Assembly: GCA_019245755.1 (NCBI GenBank) | Contig: JAFARC010000082.1 | Coordinates: forward strand, 1 to 64,000 | Direction: 5' to 3' | Length of the DNA stretch: 64,000 bases | Source: Mycobacteriaceae bacterium | Lineage (GTDB): Bacteria > Actinomycetota > Actinomycetes > Mycobacteriales > Mycobacteriaceae | In this document: piece by piece, positions 50,828 to 60,232 of the stretch | Position numbering within the stretch: position 1 is the first letter of the stretch | Layout of the letters: each line of letters opens with the position of its first letter | Made by a program: the position numbers and the translations under genes | The notes under the pieces: generated by a model | Database searches by the model: none | What the model saw: the letters and a program-made list of their open reading frames with translations, nothing else | What the model was told of the DNA's origin: nothing

Positions 50828-52672
50828 TCACGTCCCGAGCACGAGGCCGGCCAGATCGCCCTCGTCGCGCCACTTCTTGAGCAGATCGCCGAAGGCGTAA
50901 AAACCCGGGCCGTAGGGCTCACCGAGGTGCGAGCGGATGCCCTCCCCACCGCCACCGCCTTCGTTGTTGTAGTAGCCCGGCGTGCATTGGGAGTCGAACG
51001 CCGAGTTGTCCACGGCGGTCTCGCGGATCGTCGCGCACCACTGGTCCTGGGCCTGCTGGGTCGGCTCGACGGTGGCGGCGCCCCGGGCGAGCGCCTCGGA
51101 GATGAGGTAGGCGATGTGCTCGCCCTGGAGCTCGTAGTTGGCGGCGATGTTGGCCGAGATGCCCACCTGGGTGAAGCCGGTGAAGAACTGATTGGGGAAC
51201 CCGCGGCTGGTCATTCCGTGCAGCGTCCGGTAACCGTCGCGCCAGTGATCGAACAGCGACAGCCCGTCGCGACCGCGGATCGCGTCGATCGAATAGCGGC
51301 GGCTGATCTGCGTGGTGATCTCGAATCCGCTGGCATAGATGATGCAATCGAGCTCGTACTCGACGCCGTCGGCGACGAGCCCCTTCGGCGTGGCCCGTTG
51401 CACTCCCTTCGACGACGACACGTCGACCAGCGTGACGTTGGGCCGGTTGAACGTCGGCAGATACTCGTCGTTGGAACACGGCCGCTTGCAGAGGAACCGG
51501 TAGTAGGGCTTGAGCGCTTCGGCCGTCTGTTCGTCGGCGACGATGCGGCCGACCCGGCGCCGCAGCCGCTCCATGATCTTGTAGTCTTCCTCCTCCCGGA
51601 TCGTGATGAACTGCTCCGGGGTCAGCGACGCGGGATCGTCGTGGGCGAGGACCCGGGCGGCCGTGTTGCGTCCGAGTTCGGTCCAGAAGTCGCAGACCAG
51701 ATCCGGCTGGCCGAGCGCCATGCCCTCGAATGTCCAGCCGTGAAAGTTGCGTTGCCGCTCCTTCTGCCAGCCAGGCTTCAGCGATCTCACCCACTGGGGA
51801 TCGGTCGGCGCGTTGCCGCGCGCGTCGACGGTCGACGGCGTGCGCTGGAAAACGTACAGGTGCTTGGCGTGGCGGCCCAAAAACGGCACGAGCTGAACTC
51901 CGGTGGCGCCCGTGCCGATCAGCGCGACCCGCTTGTCGGCCAGCTTGACCAGGCCCCCCGTGGTATCCCCGCCGGTGTAGGCGTAGTCCCAGCGCGACGA
52001 GTGGAAGCTGTGGCCGTTGAAGTCCTTGATCCCCGGGATGCCGGGCAGCTTGGGCCGGTGGAACGGGCCCGACGCCATGACCACGAACCGGGCCCGGATG
52101 TCGTCGTCGCGGCTGGTGCCGATGCGCCAGCGTTTGAGCGATTCGTCCCAGCGCAGCTCGCGCACCTGGGTGGAAAAGATCGCCGAATCATAGAGGCCGA
52201 AATGCTTTCCGATGCGTCGGCAGTGCTCGTAGATCTCCGCGCCGTCGGCGAACTTCTTCGACGGCATGAAGTCGAGCTCTTCGAGCAGCGGTATGTAGCA
52301 GTAGGACTCGTTGTCGCACTGGATTCCGGGATAACGGTTCCAGTACCAGACACCGCCGAAGTCACCACCGAGCTCGATGATCCGGACATCGTCGACGCCG
52401 GCCTTCTTCAGGTAGGCCGCCGACAACAGCCCCGCGAAACCGCCGCCGAGGACGGCGACGTCGATGTCCTGGGAAATCGGATCGCGGGCCGTCGCGGGGG
52501 TGTGCGGGTCGGTTTCGTAGTAGCCGGCGAACTCGTCGGTGAGTTCGACGTATTGCTGCGAGCCTTCCTTTCGCAGCCGTTTCTCCCGCTCGGCACGGTA
52601 CTTCTCGCGCAGCGCGCCGATGTCGATGTCCCCGGGCGTCCGGCTCGGGCCACAGTGGTTGTCGGCGGTCAT
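50828..52672 (-). CDS. FAD-containing Baeyer-Villiger-type monooxygenase
   Basis: This 614-residue flavoprotein has two Rossmann motifs: VAVLGGGFAGLLSAAYLK (about 72-89) and RVALIGTGATGVQLVPFLGR. Between them is the Baeyer-Villiger fingerprint F218-x-G220-xxx-H224-xxx-W228-D (FNGHSFHSSRWDY), with Asp in place of the usual Pro. An N-terminal extension of about 70 residues precedes the first motif, as in cyclododecanone and steroid monooxygenases. It should insert oxygen next to a ketone to give an ester or lactone using NADPH. ATG 52672 overlaps the LLM stop (ATGA). Confidence 0.9.
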   Translation of the reverse strand: MTADNHCGPSRTPGDIDIGALREKYRAEREKRLRKEGSQQYVELTDEFAGYYETDPHTPATARDPISQDIDVAVLGGGFAGLLSAAYLKKAGVDDVRIIELGGDFGGVWYWNRYPGIQCDNESYCYIPLLEELDFMPSKKFADGAEIYEHCRRIGKHFGLYDSAIFSTQVRELRWDESLKRWRIGTSRDDDIRARFVVMASGPFHRPKLPGIPGIKDFNGHSFHSSRWDYAYTGGDTTGGLVKLADKRVALIGTGATGVQLVPFLGRHAKHLYVFQRTPSTVDARGNAPTDPQWVRSLKPGWQKERQRNFHGWTFEGMALGQPDLVCDFWTELGRNTAARVLAHDDPASLTPEQFITIREEEDYKIMERLRRRVGRIVADEQTAEALKPYYRFLCKRPCSNDEYLPTFNRPNVTLVDVSSSKGVQRATPKGLVADGVEYELDCIIYASGFEITTQISRRYSIDAIRGRDGLSLFDHWRDGYRTLHGMTSRGFPNQFFTGFTQVGISANIAANYELQGEHIAYLISEALARGAATVEPTQQAQDQWCATIRETAVDNSAFDSQCTPGYYNNEGGGGGEGIRSHLGEPYGPGFYAFGDLLKKWRDEGDLAGLVLGT

Positions 52673-53850
52673 GCGAGCGCGCTCTGAGGCGACGCGGCCG
52701 GGTGCAACGGGGCGTCCATCTGGTGTACCGCCGGCAGCACCTCCTCGGCGAAGAGCCTGGTGCTGGCCATCGCCTCGTCGTACGGCATCGTGCCGAACTG
52801 CGGAACGATGGTGACCTCGCCGAACGAGCAGGCTTGTTGGGCGGCCTTGAGCCGGTTGAAGACTTCCTCCGGAGTGCCGATCAGCAGGTTGGACGCGTGG
52901 TACCCAGGGGTCTTCTGAACGGTGGGCTTGGCGTCGCCGGTCACCGCCGAGGCCAGCACGGCGGTCGCACTGGCCTCCCGGGCGGCGTAGGCCTCGTATC
53001 CCTTCACGCCCTTGAAGTTGGACGCGTCCGCGAAGCCGTAGTGCACGGTCACATCGCGATTGGCGGTCCAGATCCACTCCTCGGTCTTGGCCACGCCGTC
53101 CGCATCGGCCGTGCAGTACATGAACATGACGTTCTTCGGCTGACACGGCGGCAGGCCTTCTTCCTTGCGCAACGTGTTGACCCGCTGCACTTCTCGGCCG
53201 GCATCCTCGATCGGCTTGTTGCCGACGAAAAGCGGCACCAATCCCCGCCGGGCCAGGATCTCAAGGGACTCGGGCGTCGACGACGAGCTGTAGATGCGGG
53301 TGAACAGGTCCGCACTGCGCGGCCGGGGGCGCAGCGCCATCTCCGGCACCCTGAATATCGTGCCATCGTAGGAGAACCGCTCGCCGGTCAGCGCCAACTC
53401 CAAGATGTCCAGCGTTTCATTGAACCGCTGTCTGCTCTCTTCACGTGGGACGCCGACAGCTTCGAACTCGCCTTTCGACACGCCGCGGCCAATCCCGATC
53501 GTGGTGTAGCGCCCGTTGGAGAGGATGTCCAGGTAGGCGATCTGGTGGGCGAGCCGGACGGGATGCCACCACGGCGCGACGACGACGAACGTGCCGAGAC
53601 TGACCCGCTCGGTTCGCCCCGCGAAATACGACAGCGCCTGAATCGGGTTGGGCGTCATGCCGTATGGGGTGCCGCAGTGCTCCGGCAACCAGACACCGTC
53701 GAACCCCAGCGGCTCGGCCAGGTCGCCGATCGCCAACGTCGCCAGCACGCAGTCGGCGTCGGGCACCTCCGACGGACGGCTGAAGTCCCCGCTCAGGACG
53801 CGTTCCCAATCCCGCGAGTTGTGCGAACCAAGTCCGATGTTGCACTTCAT
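52669..53850 (-). CDS. LLM-class flavin/F420-dependent oxidoreductase
   Basis: A 393-residue luciferase-like monooxygenase-fold protein: LAIGDLAEPLGFDGVWLPEH, RVSLGTFVVVAPWWHPVRLA and ILSNGRYTTIGIGRGVSKGE are family blocks. It is longer than the F420 reductase at 28645 and closer to the FMN-dependent monooxygenase branch, but no residue decides the cofactor. ATG 53850 overlaps the Rieske oxygenase stop (ATGA). It may be an oxygenase, or may reduce the substrate. A longer in-frame extension into the Rieske gene is rejected. Confidence 0.88.
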   Translation of the reverse strand: MKCNIGLGSHNSRDWERVLSGDFSRPSEVPDADCVLATLAIGDLAEPLGFDGVWLPEHCGTPYGMTPNPIQALSYFAGRTERVSLGTFVVVAPWWHPVRLAHQIAYLDILSNGRYTTIGIGRGVSKGEFEAVGVPREESRQRFNETLDILELALTGERFSYDGTIFRVPEMALRPRPRSADLFTRIYSSSSTPESLEILARRGLVPLFVGNKPIEDAGREVQRVNTLRKEEGLPPCQPKNVMFMYCTADADGVAKTEEWIWTANRDVTVHYGFADASNFKGVKGYEAYAAREASATAVLASAVTGDAKPTVQKTPGYHASNLLIGTPEEVFNRLKAAQQACSFGEVTIVPQFGTMPYDEAMASTRLFAEEVLPAVHQMDAPLHPAASPQSALA

Positions 53851-55226
53851 CGATCGTTCTTTCTGGTCGGTTGCTGCGGCAGTTGCTTCGGTGCGCCGGT
53901 GCCCATGTACTTGGCTAGGTTTCGGTGCAAGTTGGCGGTGCTGCCCTCGCGATACGGATTGGGTTTGGTGCCGGGAAAGCCAAGCGATTTCATGCCCTGC
54001 TGCACCGCGGCCATGTTGGAGAAATCCTGGGGCAGCACGGCGCGCCAGTTCGGGTCGGTGGGCGGCGTGTACAGCCATTCCGTGTGCGGCTCTTCGCCTG
54101 GGGGGTAGAGCTCGTAGACCGACACCTCGAAGATGCACTTGTCGGGGTGGTAACCGGGGTCGGGCCGGGCGCTGTAGCACAGCGCGCTGGTCAGGCCCTG
54201 GCCGATCTGGAAGTTCGGGAAGATCTGCCACGCGGTGCCGCTGCGGCCCAGATGCTCGGGGTCGATCGTCGGCCAGATCACGCCGCGGGCGGCGTCGTCG
54301 CGGCGCGCCGACGCCAGCCAGTGCTCGAGAACCTTGTCGGCCGGGGTTCCTTCGGGTAGCTCGTCGACCAGCCGGACCGCCGCATTCACCAGCGTGTCGG
54401 TGGTGGTGGCGTTGGTTTCGGCCAGGGTGTAGAGCTGCATCTGAGCCGTCGACACCCGCGGGTCTGCGCCGGTGCCCAGCCGGATCTTGGATTTGGTCTC
54501 CGCCAGATCGGTGGGCGCGTCATAGCCGATGTTGCTGTGCTTGCCCTGCGCCTTGGCCCAGCCGCGGAACTCGCCGAACTTGTTGAACTGGGGGTGGGTG
54601 GTCGCGACATGGTAGGTCTCGTTGAAGGCCTCCATCGCGACCTTCCAGTTGCAGTCGAAGTGCAGCCACCGCCGCCATTTGCAGCGCATGTTCTGCAGCC
54701 CGAACGGATCAAGCATGCTCGCGGCCGGTTCGAGGAAGTCGCGCAGCGGCTCGCAGCCGGGGTCCATGTTGATCCAGATCCAGCCGCCCCAGGTATCGAC
54801 GTTCACCGTGCCCAGGTGGGTGTTCTCCGGCGTCAGCGCGCCCCGCCAGTCCGGCTGCTCGGGGACGTGCAGGCAGCGGCCGTCGAGGCCGTAGCTCCAG
54901 CCGTGGAAACCGCAGACCAAGGACTTCTTGGCCCGGCCGCTGGCGTTCCTGGCGCCCGCCGGGGCGTCGACGAGCCGGCGGCCACGGTGCATGCACACGT
55001 TGTGATGGGCCTTGATCTCCTCGGGCGCGGTGCGGACCACGATGACCGAGTCGTCGAGGATGTCGTAGGTGAGGTAACCGCCCACCTCGGGGATCTCTTC
55101 GACACGTCCGACCTGCTGCCAGACCTTTCGCCACAGCTTGTCGCGCTCCGCGCGGGCGTAGTCCTCGGCCAGATACGCCTCCACGCCGATGGTCACCGGC
55201 GCGGCGAGCTCCTGGTCTGCGCTCAT
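53847..55226 (-). CDS. Rieske non-heme iron oxygenase, alpha subunit
   Basis: This 459-residue oxygenase has a Rieske [2Fe-2S] cluster bound by C78-x-H80 (CMHRGRR) and C105-xx-H108 (CGFHGWSYG). The mononuclear iron site includes N202-E-x-Y205-H206-xxxx-H211 (NETYHVATTHPQ). The bridging acid is in the conserved position just before the iron His. No beta subunit, ferredoxin or reductase gene is in the cluster, so electrons must come from elsewhere. It probably hydroxylates an aromatic or alicyclic ring. The gene follows the SDR stop with no gap (TGAATG). Confidence 0.93.
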   Translation of the reverse strand: MSADQELAAPVTIGVEAYLAEDYARAERDKLWRKVWQQVGRVEEIPEVGGYLTYDILDDSVIVVRTAPEEIKAHHNVCMHRGRRLVDAPAGARNASGRAKKSLVCGFHGWSYGLDGRCLHVPEQPDWRGALTPENTHLGTVNVDTWGGWIWINMDPGCEPLRDFLEPAASMLDPFGLQNMRCKWRRWLHFDCNWKVAMEAFNETYHVATTHPQFNKFGEFRGWAKAQGKHSNIGYDAPTDLAETKSKIRLGTGADPRVSTAQMQLYTLAETNATTTDTLVNAAVRLVDELPEGTPADKVLEHWLASARRDDAARGVIWPTIDPEHLGRSGTAWQIFPNFQIGQGLTSALCYSARPDPGYHPDKCIFEVSVYELYPPGEEPHTEWLYTPPTDPNWRAVLPQDFSNMAAVQQGMKSLGFPGTKPNPYREGSTANLHRNLAKYMGTGAPKQLPQQPTRKNDR

Positions 55227-56075
55227 TCATGGCCTCCTCAGGGCGGCTCGGAAGGATTCGTCCTTGAGAAACAGGGAGGTGTTGTCGGCGTCGAGGTGGC
55301 TCCACCGCAGGTCCAGGCCGCCAGCCACGAGCAGGGTTTGGCCGGTGATGTAGCCCGACAGGTCCGACAGCAGGAAAAGGATCGCGCCGGCGACCTCTTC
55401 GGGGCGGCCGCGGCGGCCCATCGCGATGGCGCGCCGGTCGCGATCGACGTCGTGGTCGACGTAGGCCTGCGATGCCGGGGTTTCGGTCACGCCGGGCGCC
55501 ACCGCGTTGACCCGGATGTTGTCGAGGGCCAGTTCGACCGCCAGCGTGCGGGTCATCGCCGCGACCGCCGCTTTCGCCGTCCCGTATGCGATGTGGAACG
55601 GGGCCGTGTTCATGCCACTGATCGAGGAGATCGAGACGATCGAGCCCGGGCGATGTCGCGTTTTGAGCTCGGTCGCGAAGGCCTGGCTCATGAAGAACGT
55701 CGTCTCCAGGTTCTGGGTGAACAGCTCCCGCCAGTCGGCGCGGCTGACCCGCGTGGAAGCCATCCACGTCGAGGGAGCTGCGCCGCCCGCGACGTTGACA
55801 AGGCCGTACAGATCTGTATCGGTGCGCCGCGCCGCCTGGAGGGCGGCGGCCACTCCGTCGTCCGTGGATGCGTCCGCCGCGACGGGAATGACGCACAGAC
55901 CCTGGTCCAGCAAGGGGCCGATGTGCCGGCGCAGATTCTCCACGGACCGACTGAGGGCGACCACGGTTGCGCCCGCGCGAGCCGCCATGCACGCCACGGT
56001 GGTGCCGATGCCGCCACCGCCGGCGCCCGACACGACCACGGTGCGGCCACCGAGGCTCAGGAGGTCCTGGGCCAT
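55227..56075 (-). CDS. Short-chain dehydrogenase/reductase, first gene of the leftward operon
   Basis: A 282-residue SDR: VVVSGAGGGGIGTTVACMAA carries the cofactor motif, SSISGMNTA the catalytic Ser, and YGTAKAA the Tyr/Lys pair. A C-terminal tail (LDADNTSLFLKDESFRAALR) extends past the usual end. ATG 56075 is chosen; no ribosome-binding site is visible because GGACAATTGTCC, probably an operator, lies directly upstream. An in-frame TTG within that palindrome is an alternative start. It opens the 12-gene operon and faces the SMP-30-like gene. Confidence 0.88.
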   Translation of the reverse strand: MAQDLLSLGGRTVVVSGAGGGGIGTTVACMAARAGATVVALSRSVENLRRHIGPLLDQGLCVIPVAADASTDDGVAAALQAARRTDTDLYGLVNVAGGAAPSTWMASTRVSRADWRELFTQNLETTFFMSQAFATELKTRHRPGSIVSISSISGMNTAPFHIAYGTAKAAVAAMTRTLAVELALDNIRVNAVAPGVTETPASQAYVDHDVDRDRRAIAMGRRGRPEEVAGAILFLLSDLSGYITGQTLLVAGGLDLRWSHLDADNTSLFLKDESFRAALRRP

Positions 56076-56213
56076 GGACAATTGTCCGGACAAGATAGTG
56101 TCATGTACATATAGGAGAACATGATTCTCCAGAGGTGACTCGCACGTCAAGGGCTCGCCATGTTCTCGCGTTGTATATTGTCTGGACCAACAGTGCTTGC
56201 TATCGTCCGAGCG
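56076..56213. promoter_or_regulatory. Divergent promoter with several palindromes
   Basis: This 138-base gap separates the two divergent operons. Perfect palindromes GGACAATTGTCC (56076-56087) and TTGTCCGGACAA (56082-56093) overlap, making three half-sites in a row. GGAGAA-CATGA-TTCTCC (56114-56130) is an inverted repeat with a 5-base spacer, and ATGTACAT (56103-56110) is another palindrome. TTGTCTGGACCAA (56178-56190), near the rightward gene, is a near copy of the first site. The likely binder is the GntR/UTRA protein encoded two genes to the right. Confidence 0.7.
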
Positions 56214-57815
56214 ATGACGGTGGGAACGTCGAGCGAGACGGGCCGGTATGCGGTGGCCGAACGGCCCGGGGTGGCCGAAGGCTGGCGGCTGGCCAGGCTC
56301 ACCCCGCCCAGCCGACTCTTCGGCGCCAACGGCCTGCGCACCGGTCCGGACGGGCGCATCTACGTCGCCCAGGTGACCGGCAGCCAGATCAGCGCGATCG
56401 ATGTCGACACCGGCCGGCTGGGCACGGTGAGCGCGAAGGGCGGCGACATCATCGCGCCCGACGACGTGGCGTTCGACCCGCACGGCAACCTGTACGCCAC
56501 CGAAGTCATGGACGGACGGGTGAGCGTTCTGGACACCGGCGGCCGGGCGCGGGTGCTCCGCGACGATGTCCCTTCGGCGAACGGCATCACCGTGCACCGG
56601 GGCCGGCTGTTCATCGGCGAGTGCCGGCACGGCGGCCGCCTGCTCGAGCTCGACCCGGCCGGCGGCACACCGCGCGTGCTGCTGGAAAACGTGCCGTCAC
56701 CCAACGCGATGGAGGTCGGGCCGGACGGCTTGTTGTACTTCCCAGTGATGGGCGCCAACGAAATCTGGCGGATCGATCCCGACGGCGGCGTTGTCGAGCG
56801 GGTTGCCGCGGACCTGGGCGTGCCAGACGCGGTGAAGTTCGACTCCGACGGCCAGATCGTCGCCACCCAGGTGCACACCGGACAGGTGCTGCGCATCGAC
56901 CCGCGCAGCGGCGCGCGCACCGTGCTGGCCAGTCTGAGCCCGGGCCTGGACAACCTGACATTCGTGGCGGGTCGGCTGTTCGTCTCGAACTTCACCGGCG
57001 AGATCACCGAGATCCTCGGCGCAGGAGAAACCCGGACGCTGTTGCCGGGCGGCCTGAACTGGCCGCTGGACCTGGCGGTGGGCGACGACGGCAAGCTGTA
57101 CATCGCCGACGGCACCTTCTGCTATGTGCTGCTGGCCGACGGGGTGCTGCGGACGGTCGGGATGCTGTTCACCCCGGGCTACCCCGGCTTCCTGCGCGGC
57201 CTGGCGCCAACCGGAGCCGGTGATTTCGTGGTCACCACATCGGGCGGCCAGATATCCCGGTACCGGCCGGCGAGCAACGAAAGCGAGGTGCTGGCCGACG
57301 GCTTCGACCAGCTGTACGGCGTGGCGATCGCCCCGGGCGGAGTTGTGGTGGCCGCCGAACTGGGGACGGGCCGGGTGGTGTCGCTGCGGTCGGGCCGCGT
57401 CGAGGTGTTGGCCGCTGGACTGCATGAACCGATCGGCGTCGCGATCGCTGCCGACGGGGTGGTGCTGGCAGCGGAAGCCGGCCGGGTCGTCGCGCTGAGG
57501 GGGTCGGGCCGCGAAACGGTGCTGGACGGATTGCAGAGGCCCCAGGGGATTGTCGTGTGCGACCGACGCCTGTATGTCGTGGACGCCGGCACCAAGGCAC
57601 TGGTCGGGTTCGATCTGGACACCATGGCACGGCAAACGATCGCCTGGAACCTGCCGATCGGCGCGCCGCCGGGGGTGGTGCCCAAGCCGTTGCGGGGCAT
57701 GCCGCCGTTCTCCGGGCCGCAGGGCCCGTTCGCCGGCATCACCGCCGGCGCCGACGGGACGCTCTACGTCTCGGCCGACGCCGACGGCAGCGTTCTGGGG
57801 ATCCGGCGTAGTTAG
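56214..57815 (+). CDS. SMP-30/gluconolactonase-like beta-propeller protein
   Basis: A 533-residue beta-propeller protein. Repeated blade motifs such as NGLRTGPDGRIYVAQVTGSQ, PDDVAFDPHGNLYATEV, NAMEVGPDGLLYFPVMGANE and NWPLDLAVGDDGKLYIADG match the SMP-30/gluconolactonase/LRE family. It is nearly twice the usual length (about 300), so it may hold a second propeller or extra blades. Family members hydrolyse lactones with a divalent metal, a good fit for opening the product of the Baeyer-Villiger-type enzyme. ATG 56214 is chosen so that the palindromes stay in the leader; an earlier in-frame start at 56160 would run through them. Confidence 0.8.
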   Translation: MTVGTSSETGRYAVAERPGVAEGWRLARLTPPSRLFGANGLRTGPDGRIYVAQVTGSQISAIDVDTGRLGTVSAKGGDIIAPDDVAFDPHGNLYATEVMDGRVSVLDTGGRARVLRDDVPSANGITVHRGRLFIGECRHGGRLLELDPAGGTPRVLLENVPSPNAMEVGPDGLLYFPVMGANEIWRIDPDGGVVERVAADLGVPDAVKFDSDGQIVATQVHTGQVLRIDPRSGARTVLASLSPGLDNLTFVAGRLFVSNFTGEITEILGAGETRTLLPGGLNWPLDLAVGDDGKLYIADGTFCYVLLADGVLRTVGMLFTPGYPGFLRGLAPTGAGDFVVTTSGGQISRYRPASNESEVLADGFDQLYGVAIAPGGVVVAAELGTGRVVSLRSGRVEVLAAGLHEPIGVAIAADGVVLAAEAGRVVALRGSGRETVLDGLQRPQGIVVCDRRLYVVDAGTKALVGFDLDTMARQTIAWNLPIGAPPGVVPKPLRGMPPFSGPQGPFAGITAGADGTLYVSADADGSVLGIRRS

Positions 57816-57826
57816 GGCTGCAGGTC

Positions 57827-58561
57827 ATGTCCGAAACCACGTCAGGCGATCACCGCTATCTGCAAGTGGCGCGAGCGTTGCGCAAAGACATCGTGGACGG
57901 GGTGTACCCCGTCGGCTCACAACTGCCCACCGAACACGAGCTCTGCCAACGGTTCTCGGTCAGTCGCTACACGGTACGGGAAGCGCTGCGCCGACTGCGT
58001 GACGACAACCTCGTCTCCTCGCGCCCGCGGGCCGGCACTCTCGTCGTTCCCCGAAACTCGTCGGATTCCTACGACGTCATGTCGATCAACGACCTGGTGG
58101 CCTTCGCCATCGATGCGCGCTTCGCCATCGAGTCGATCGCGATGGTGGTGATCGACGACGAACTGGCCACCCGGACCGAGCTGGCCGAGGGCGAGCAATG
58201 GTTGGCCGTCCGCGGTTTCCGGCGGACCGAAGATGGCGCGGTTCCGTTGTGCCGGACCGAGTACTACATCAACCGCGGCTTCGCTGCGGTGGGCCGGCTG
58301 CTGCAGCGCCATACCGGCCCCATCTTCCCGTTGATCGAAGACCTGTTCGGACTGCGCATCATGGAGGTTCATCAAGAAATAGCGGCCGTGCTGATCACGC
58401 CCGAGCTGGCAGCTTCGCTGGCGGTCGAGCCGGGAACGCCCGCGCTGGAGGTGCACCGGACCTACAAGACATCCGATGGTGAGGTTGCCCAGCTCACGAT
58501 CAACACCCATCCCGCGTCCCGTTTCCGGCACTCGATGACGATGCGGCGGGTGAGGGGCTAA
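57827..58561 (+). CDS. GntR-family regulator, HutC/UTRA type
   Basis: A 244-residue transcription factor: winged helix (LRKDIVDGVYPVGSQLPTEH, then RFSVSRYTVREALRRLRDDN; residues about 12-80) and a UTRA ligand-binding domain (about 95-240; GEQWLAVRGFRRTEDGAVPL, LFGLRIMEVHQEIAAVLI). UTRA domains bind small effectors, often the pathway substrate or its CoA ester. The gene is 11 bases after the SMP-30-like gene and 12 bases before the ligase, so it is autoregulated with its operon and is the obvious controller of the divergent promoter. Confidence 0.92.
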   Translation: MSETTSGDHRYLQVARALRKDIVDGVYPVGSQLPTEHELCQRFSVSRYTVREALRRLRDDNLVSSRPRAGTLVVPRNSSDSYDVMSINDLVAFAIDARFAIESIAMVVIDDELATRTELAEGEQWLAVRGFRRTEDGAVPLCRTEYYINRGFAAVGRLLQRHTGPIFPLIEDLFGLRIMEVHQEIAAVLITPELAASLAVEPGTPALEVHRTYKTSDGEVAQLTINTHPASRFRHSMTMRRVRG

Positions 58562-58573
58562 GGTCTGTCCGGT

Positions 58574-60232
58574 GTGGGCGCCGTGCCGACAGACATGAAC
58601 ACCGGCCGAAAGTTCATCGGCGGCCGGTGGCTTCGGTGGGACGACCAGCGCGCGACCGACGCCTACGCCCGCGGGCTGTGGATCCACGGCACCCTCGCCG
58701 ACTCGCTGGGCGACGCTGCTCGAGACACACCGGGGCGGGTGGTGGTCGTCGACGGCGAGTGCCGTCTCGACTGTCGGGCGCTGCATACCCAGGCAACCAC
58801 ACTGGCGCTTGCGCTGACGGCTCGCATGCCCGCCGGCAGCGTGGTGTCGTTCATGCTGCCGAACTGGCACGAAGCAGCCGTCATCTACCTCGCGGCGACA
58901 CTGGCCGGAATGGTGGCCAACCCGATCCTGCCCACACTTCGGGATCATGAACTGCTCTTCATCCTCGACGATGTGGGTAGCCGGATGATGTTCGTGCCGT
59001 CGCGCCTGGGTAAGCACGACTACACATCGATGTTGAGCCGGGTTAGCGCCCAGCTGGATTCGCCGCCGCACATCGTCGTGGTCCGCGACGACGAGACGCC
59101 GTTCACGCGGTTCACCTCCCTGCTGGAGCCCATGGCTGGCGAACTGGCGGCGATCGACGCCGACGCGGTGAGGATGATCCTCTACACATCGGGTACCACC
59201 GGCAGACCGAAAGGCGTTCTGCACAGCCATAACTCGATACACGCGCTGATCCGCCAGATAGGGGATCAGTGGCTGGTCGAGCGCGGCGACACGTTCCTGG
59301 TTCCGTCGCCGATCGCTCACATCGGCGGTTCCATCTACGCGTTCGAGTGTCCACTACTGCTGGGCACGACCGCGGTTCTGATGGACCGGTGGAACCGCGA
59401 CAACGCGGTGGCACTGATGCAGTCGGAGCGGTGCACCCACATGGCGGGCGCAACACCGTTCCTGGAGCAGCTGCTCGCCGCCGCCCAGCGTGCCGGCACC
59501 CGGCTGCCCGACTTGAAGGTGTTCATCTGCGGCGGTGCATCCGTGTCGCCGTCGCTGATCCGCAGCGCGGCTGCGTATTTCGACCACGCCGTGGTCACGC
59601 GGGTCTACGGTTCCACCGAGGTGCCGGTCACCACAATCGGTGCGACAGCACCCGGCGACGTGGAGCACGCCGCAGACACCGACGGGCGCGCGGGAATCGC
59701 CGACATCAGGCTTGTCGGCGCGGACACCGCGGAGCCGGGCGGCGGCGAAATCCGGGCCCGCGGCCCGCAGATGCTCGTCGGTTATCTGCACCCCGCAGAC
59801 GAAAGCGAATCCTTCGATGCGGAGGGCTTTTTTCGCACCGGGGACCTCGGCCGGTGGGTGGACGATGACTACCTCGTCGTCACCGGCCGGGCCAAGGACG
59901 TCATCGTCCGCAACGGCGAGAACATCTCGCCGAAGGAAGTCGAGGACATTCTCGGCGGCCATCCCGGCATCGCCGAGGTCGCCGTCGTCGGTCTGCCCGA
60001 CGCCCGCACCGGAGAACGGGCATGTGCCGCCATCGTGCCCACGGCATTACCGGGTCCCGACGTGGCAAGCCTGCGCAGCTTTCTGGAAGGCCGGGGAGTT
60101 GCCACGTTCAAAGTGCCCGAACAGGTGGTGATTTTGACGGAATTGCCGAAAAACGACGCCGGAAAGGTGCTCAAGCATCGAATCCGGGCCGCGCTGGCCG
60201 ATGACACGGCGGGCAGGTGCGGATGCAGGTAG
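58574..60232 (+). CDS. Acyl-CoA ligase (AMP-forming)
   Basis: A 552-residue adenylate-forming enzyme. The P-loop is ILYTSGTTGRPKGV (about 203-216). The A5-type motif is VYGSTEVPVTTIG and the hinge FFRTGDLGRWVDDDYLVVTG. ENISPKEVEDILGGHPGIAE and the final catalytic Lys in PKNDAGKVLKHRI are intact. It would activate a carboxylate to a CoA thioester. The stop overlaps the following SDR by 10 bases. It differs clearly from the second ligase at 60993, so two different acids, or two stages, may be activated. Confidence 0.93.
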   Translation: MGAVPTDMNTGRKFIGGRWLRWDDQRATDAYARGLWIHGTLADSLGDAARDTPGRVVVVDGECRLDCRALHTQATTLALALTARMPAGSVVSFMLPNWHEAAVIYLAATLAGMVANPILPTLRDHELLFILDDVGSRMMFVPSRLGKHDYTSMLSRVSAQLDSPPHIVVVRDDETPFTRFTSLLEPMAGELAAIDADAVRMILYTSGTTGRPKGVLHSHNSIHALIRQIGDQWLVERGDTFLVPSPIAHIGGSIYAFECPLLLGTTAVLMDRWNRDNAVALMQSERCTHMAGATPFLEQLLAAAQRAGTRLPDLKVFICGGASVSPSLIRSAAAYFDHAVVTRVYGSTEVPVTTIGATAPGDVEHAADTDGRAGIADIRLVGADTAEPGGGEIRARGPQMLVGYLHPADESESFDAEGFFRTGDLGRWVDDDYLVVTGRAKDVIVRNGENISPKEVEDILGGHPGIAEVAVVGLPDARTGERACAAIVPTALPGPDVASLRSFLEGRGVATFKVPEQVVILTELPKNDAGKVLKHRIRAALADDTAGRCGCR

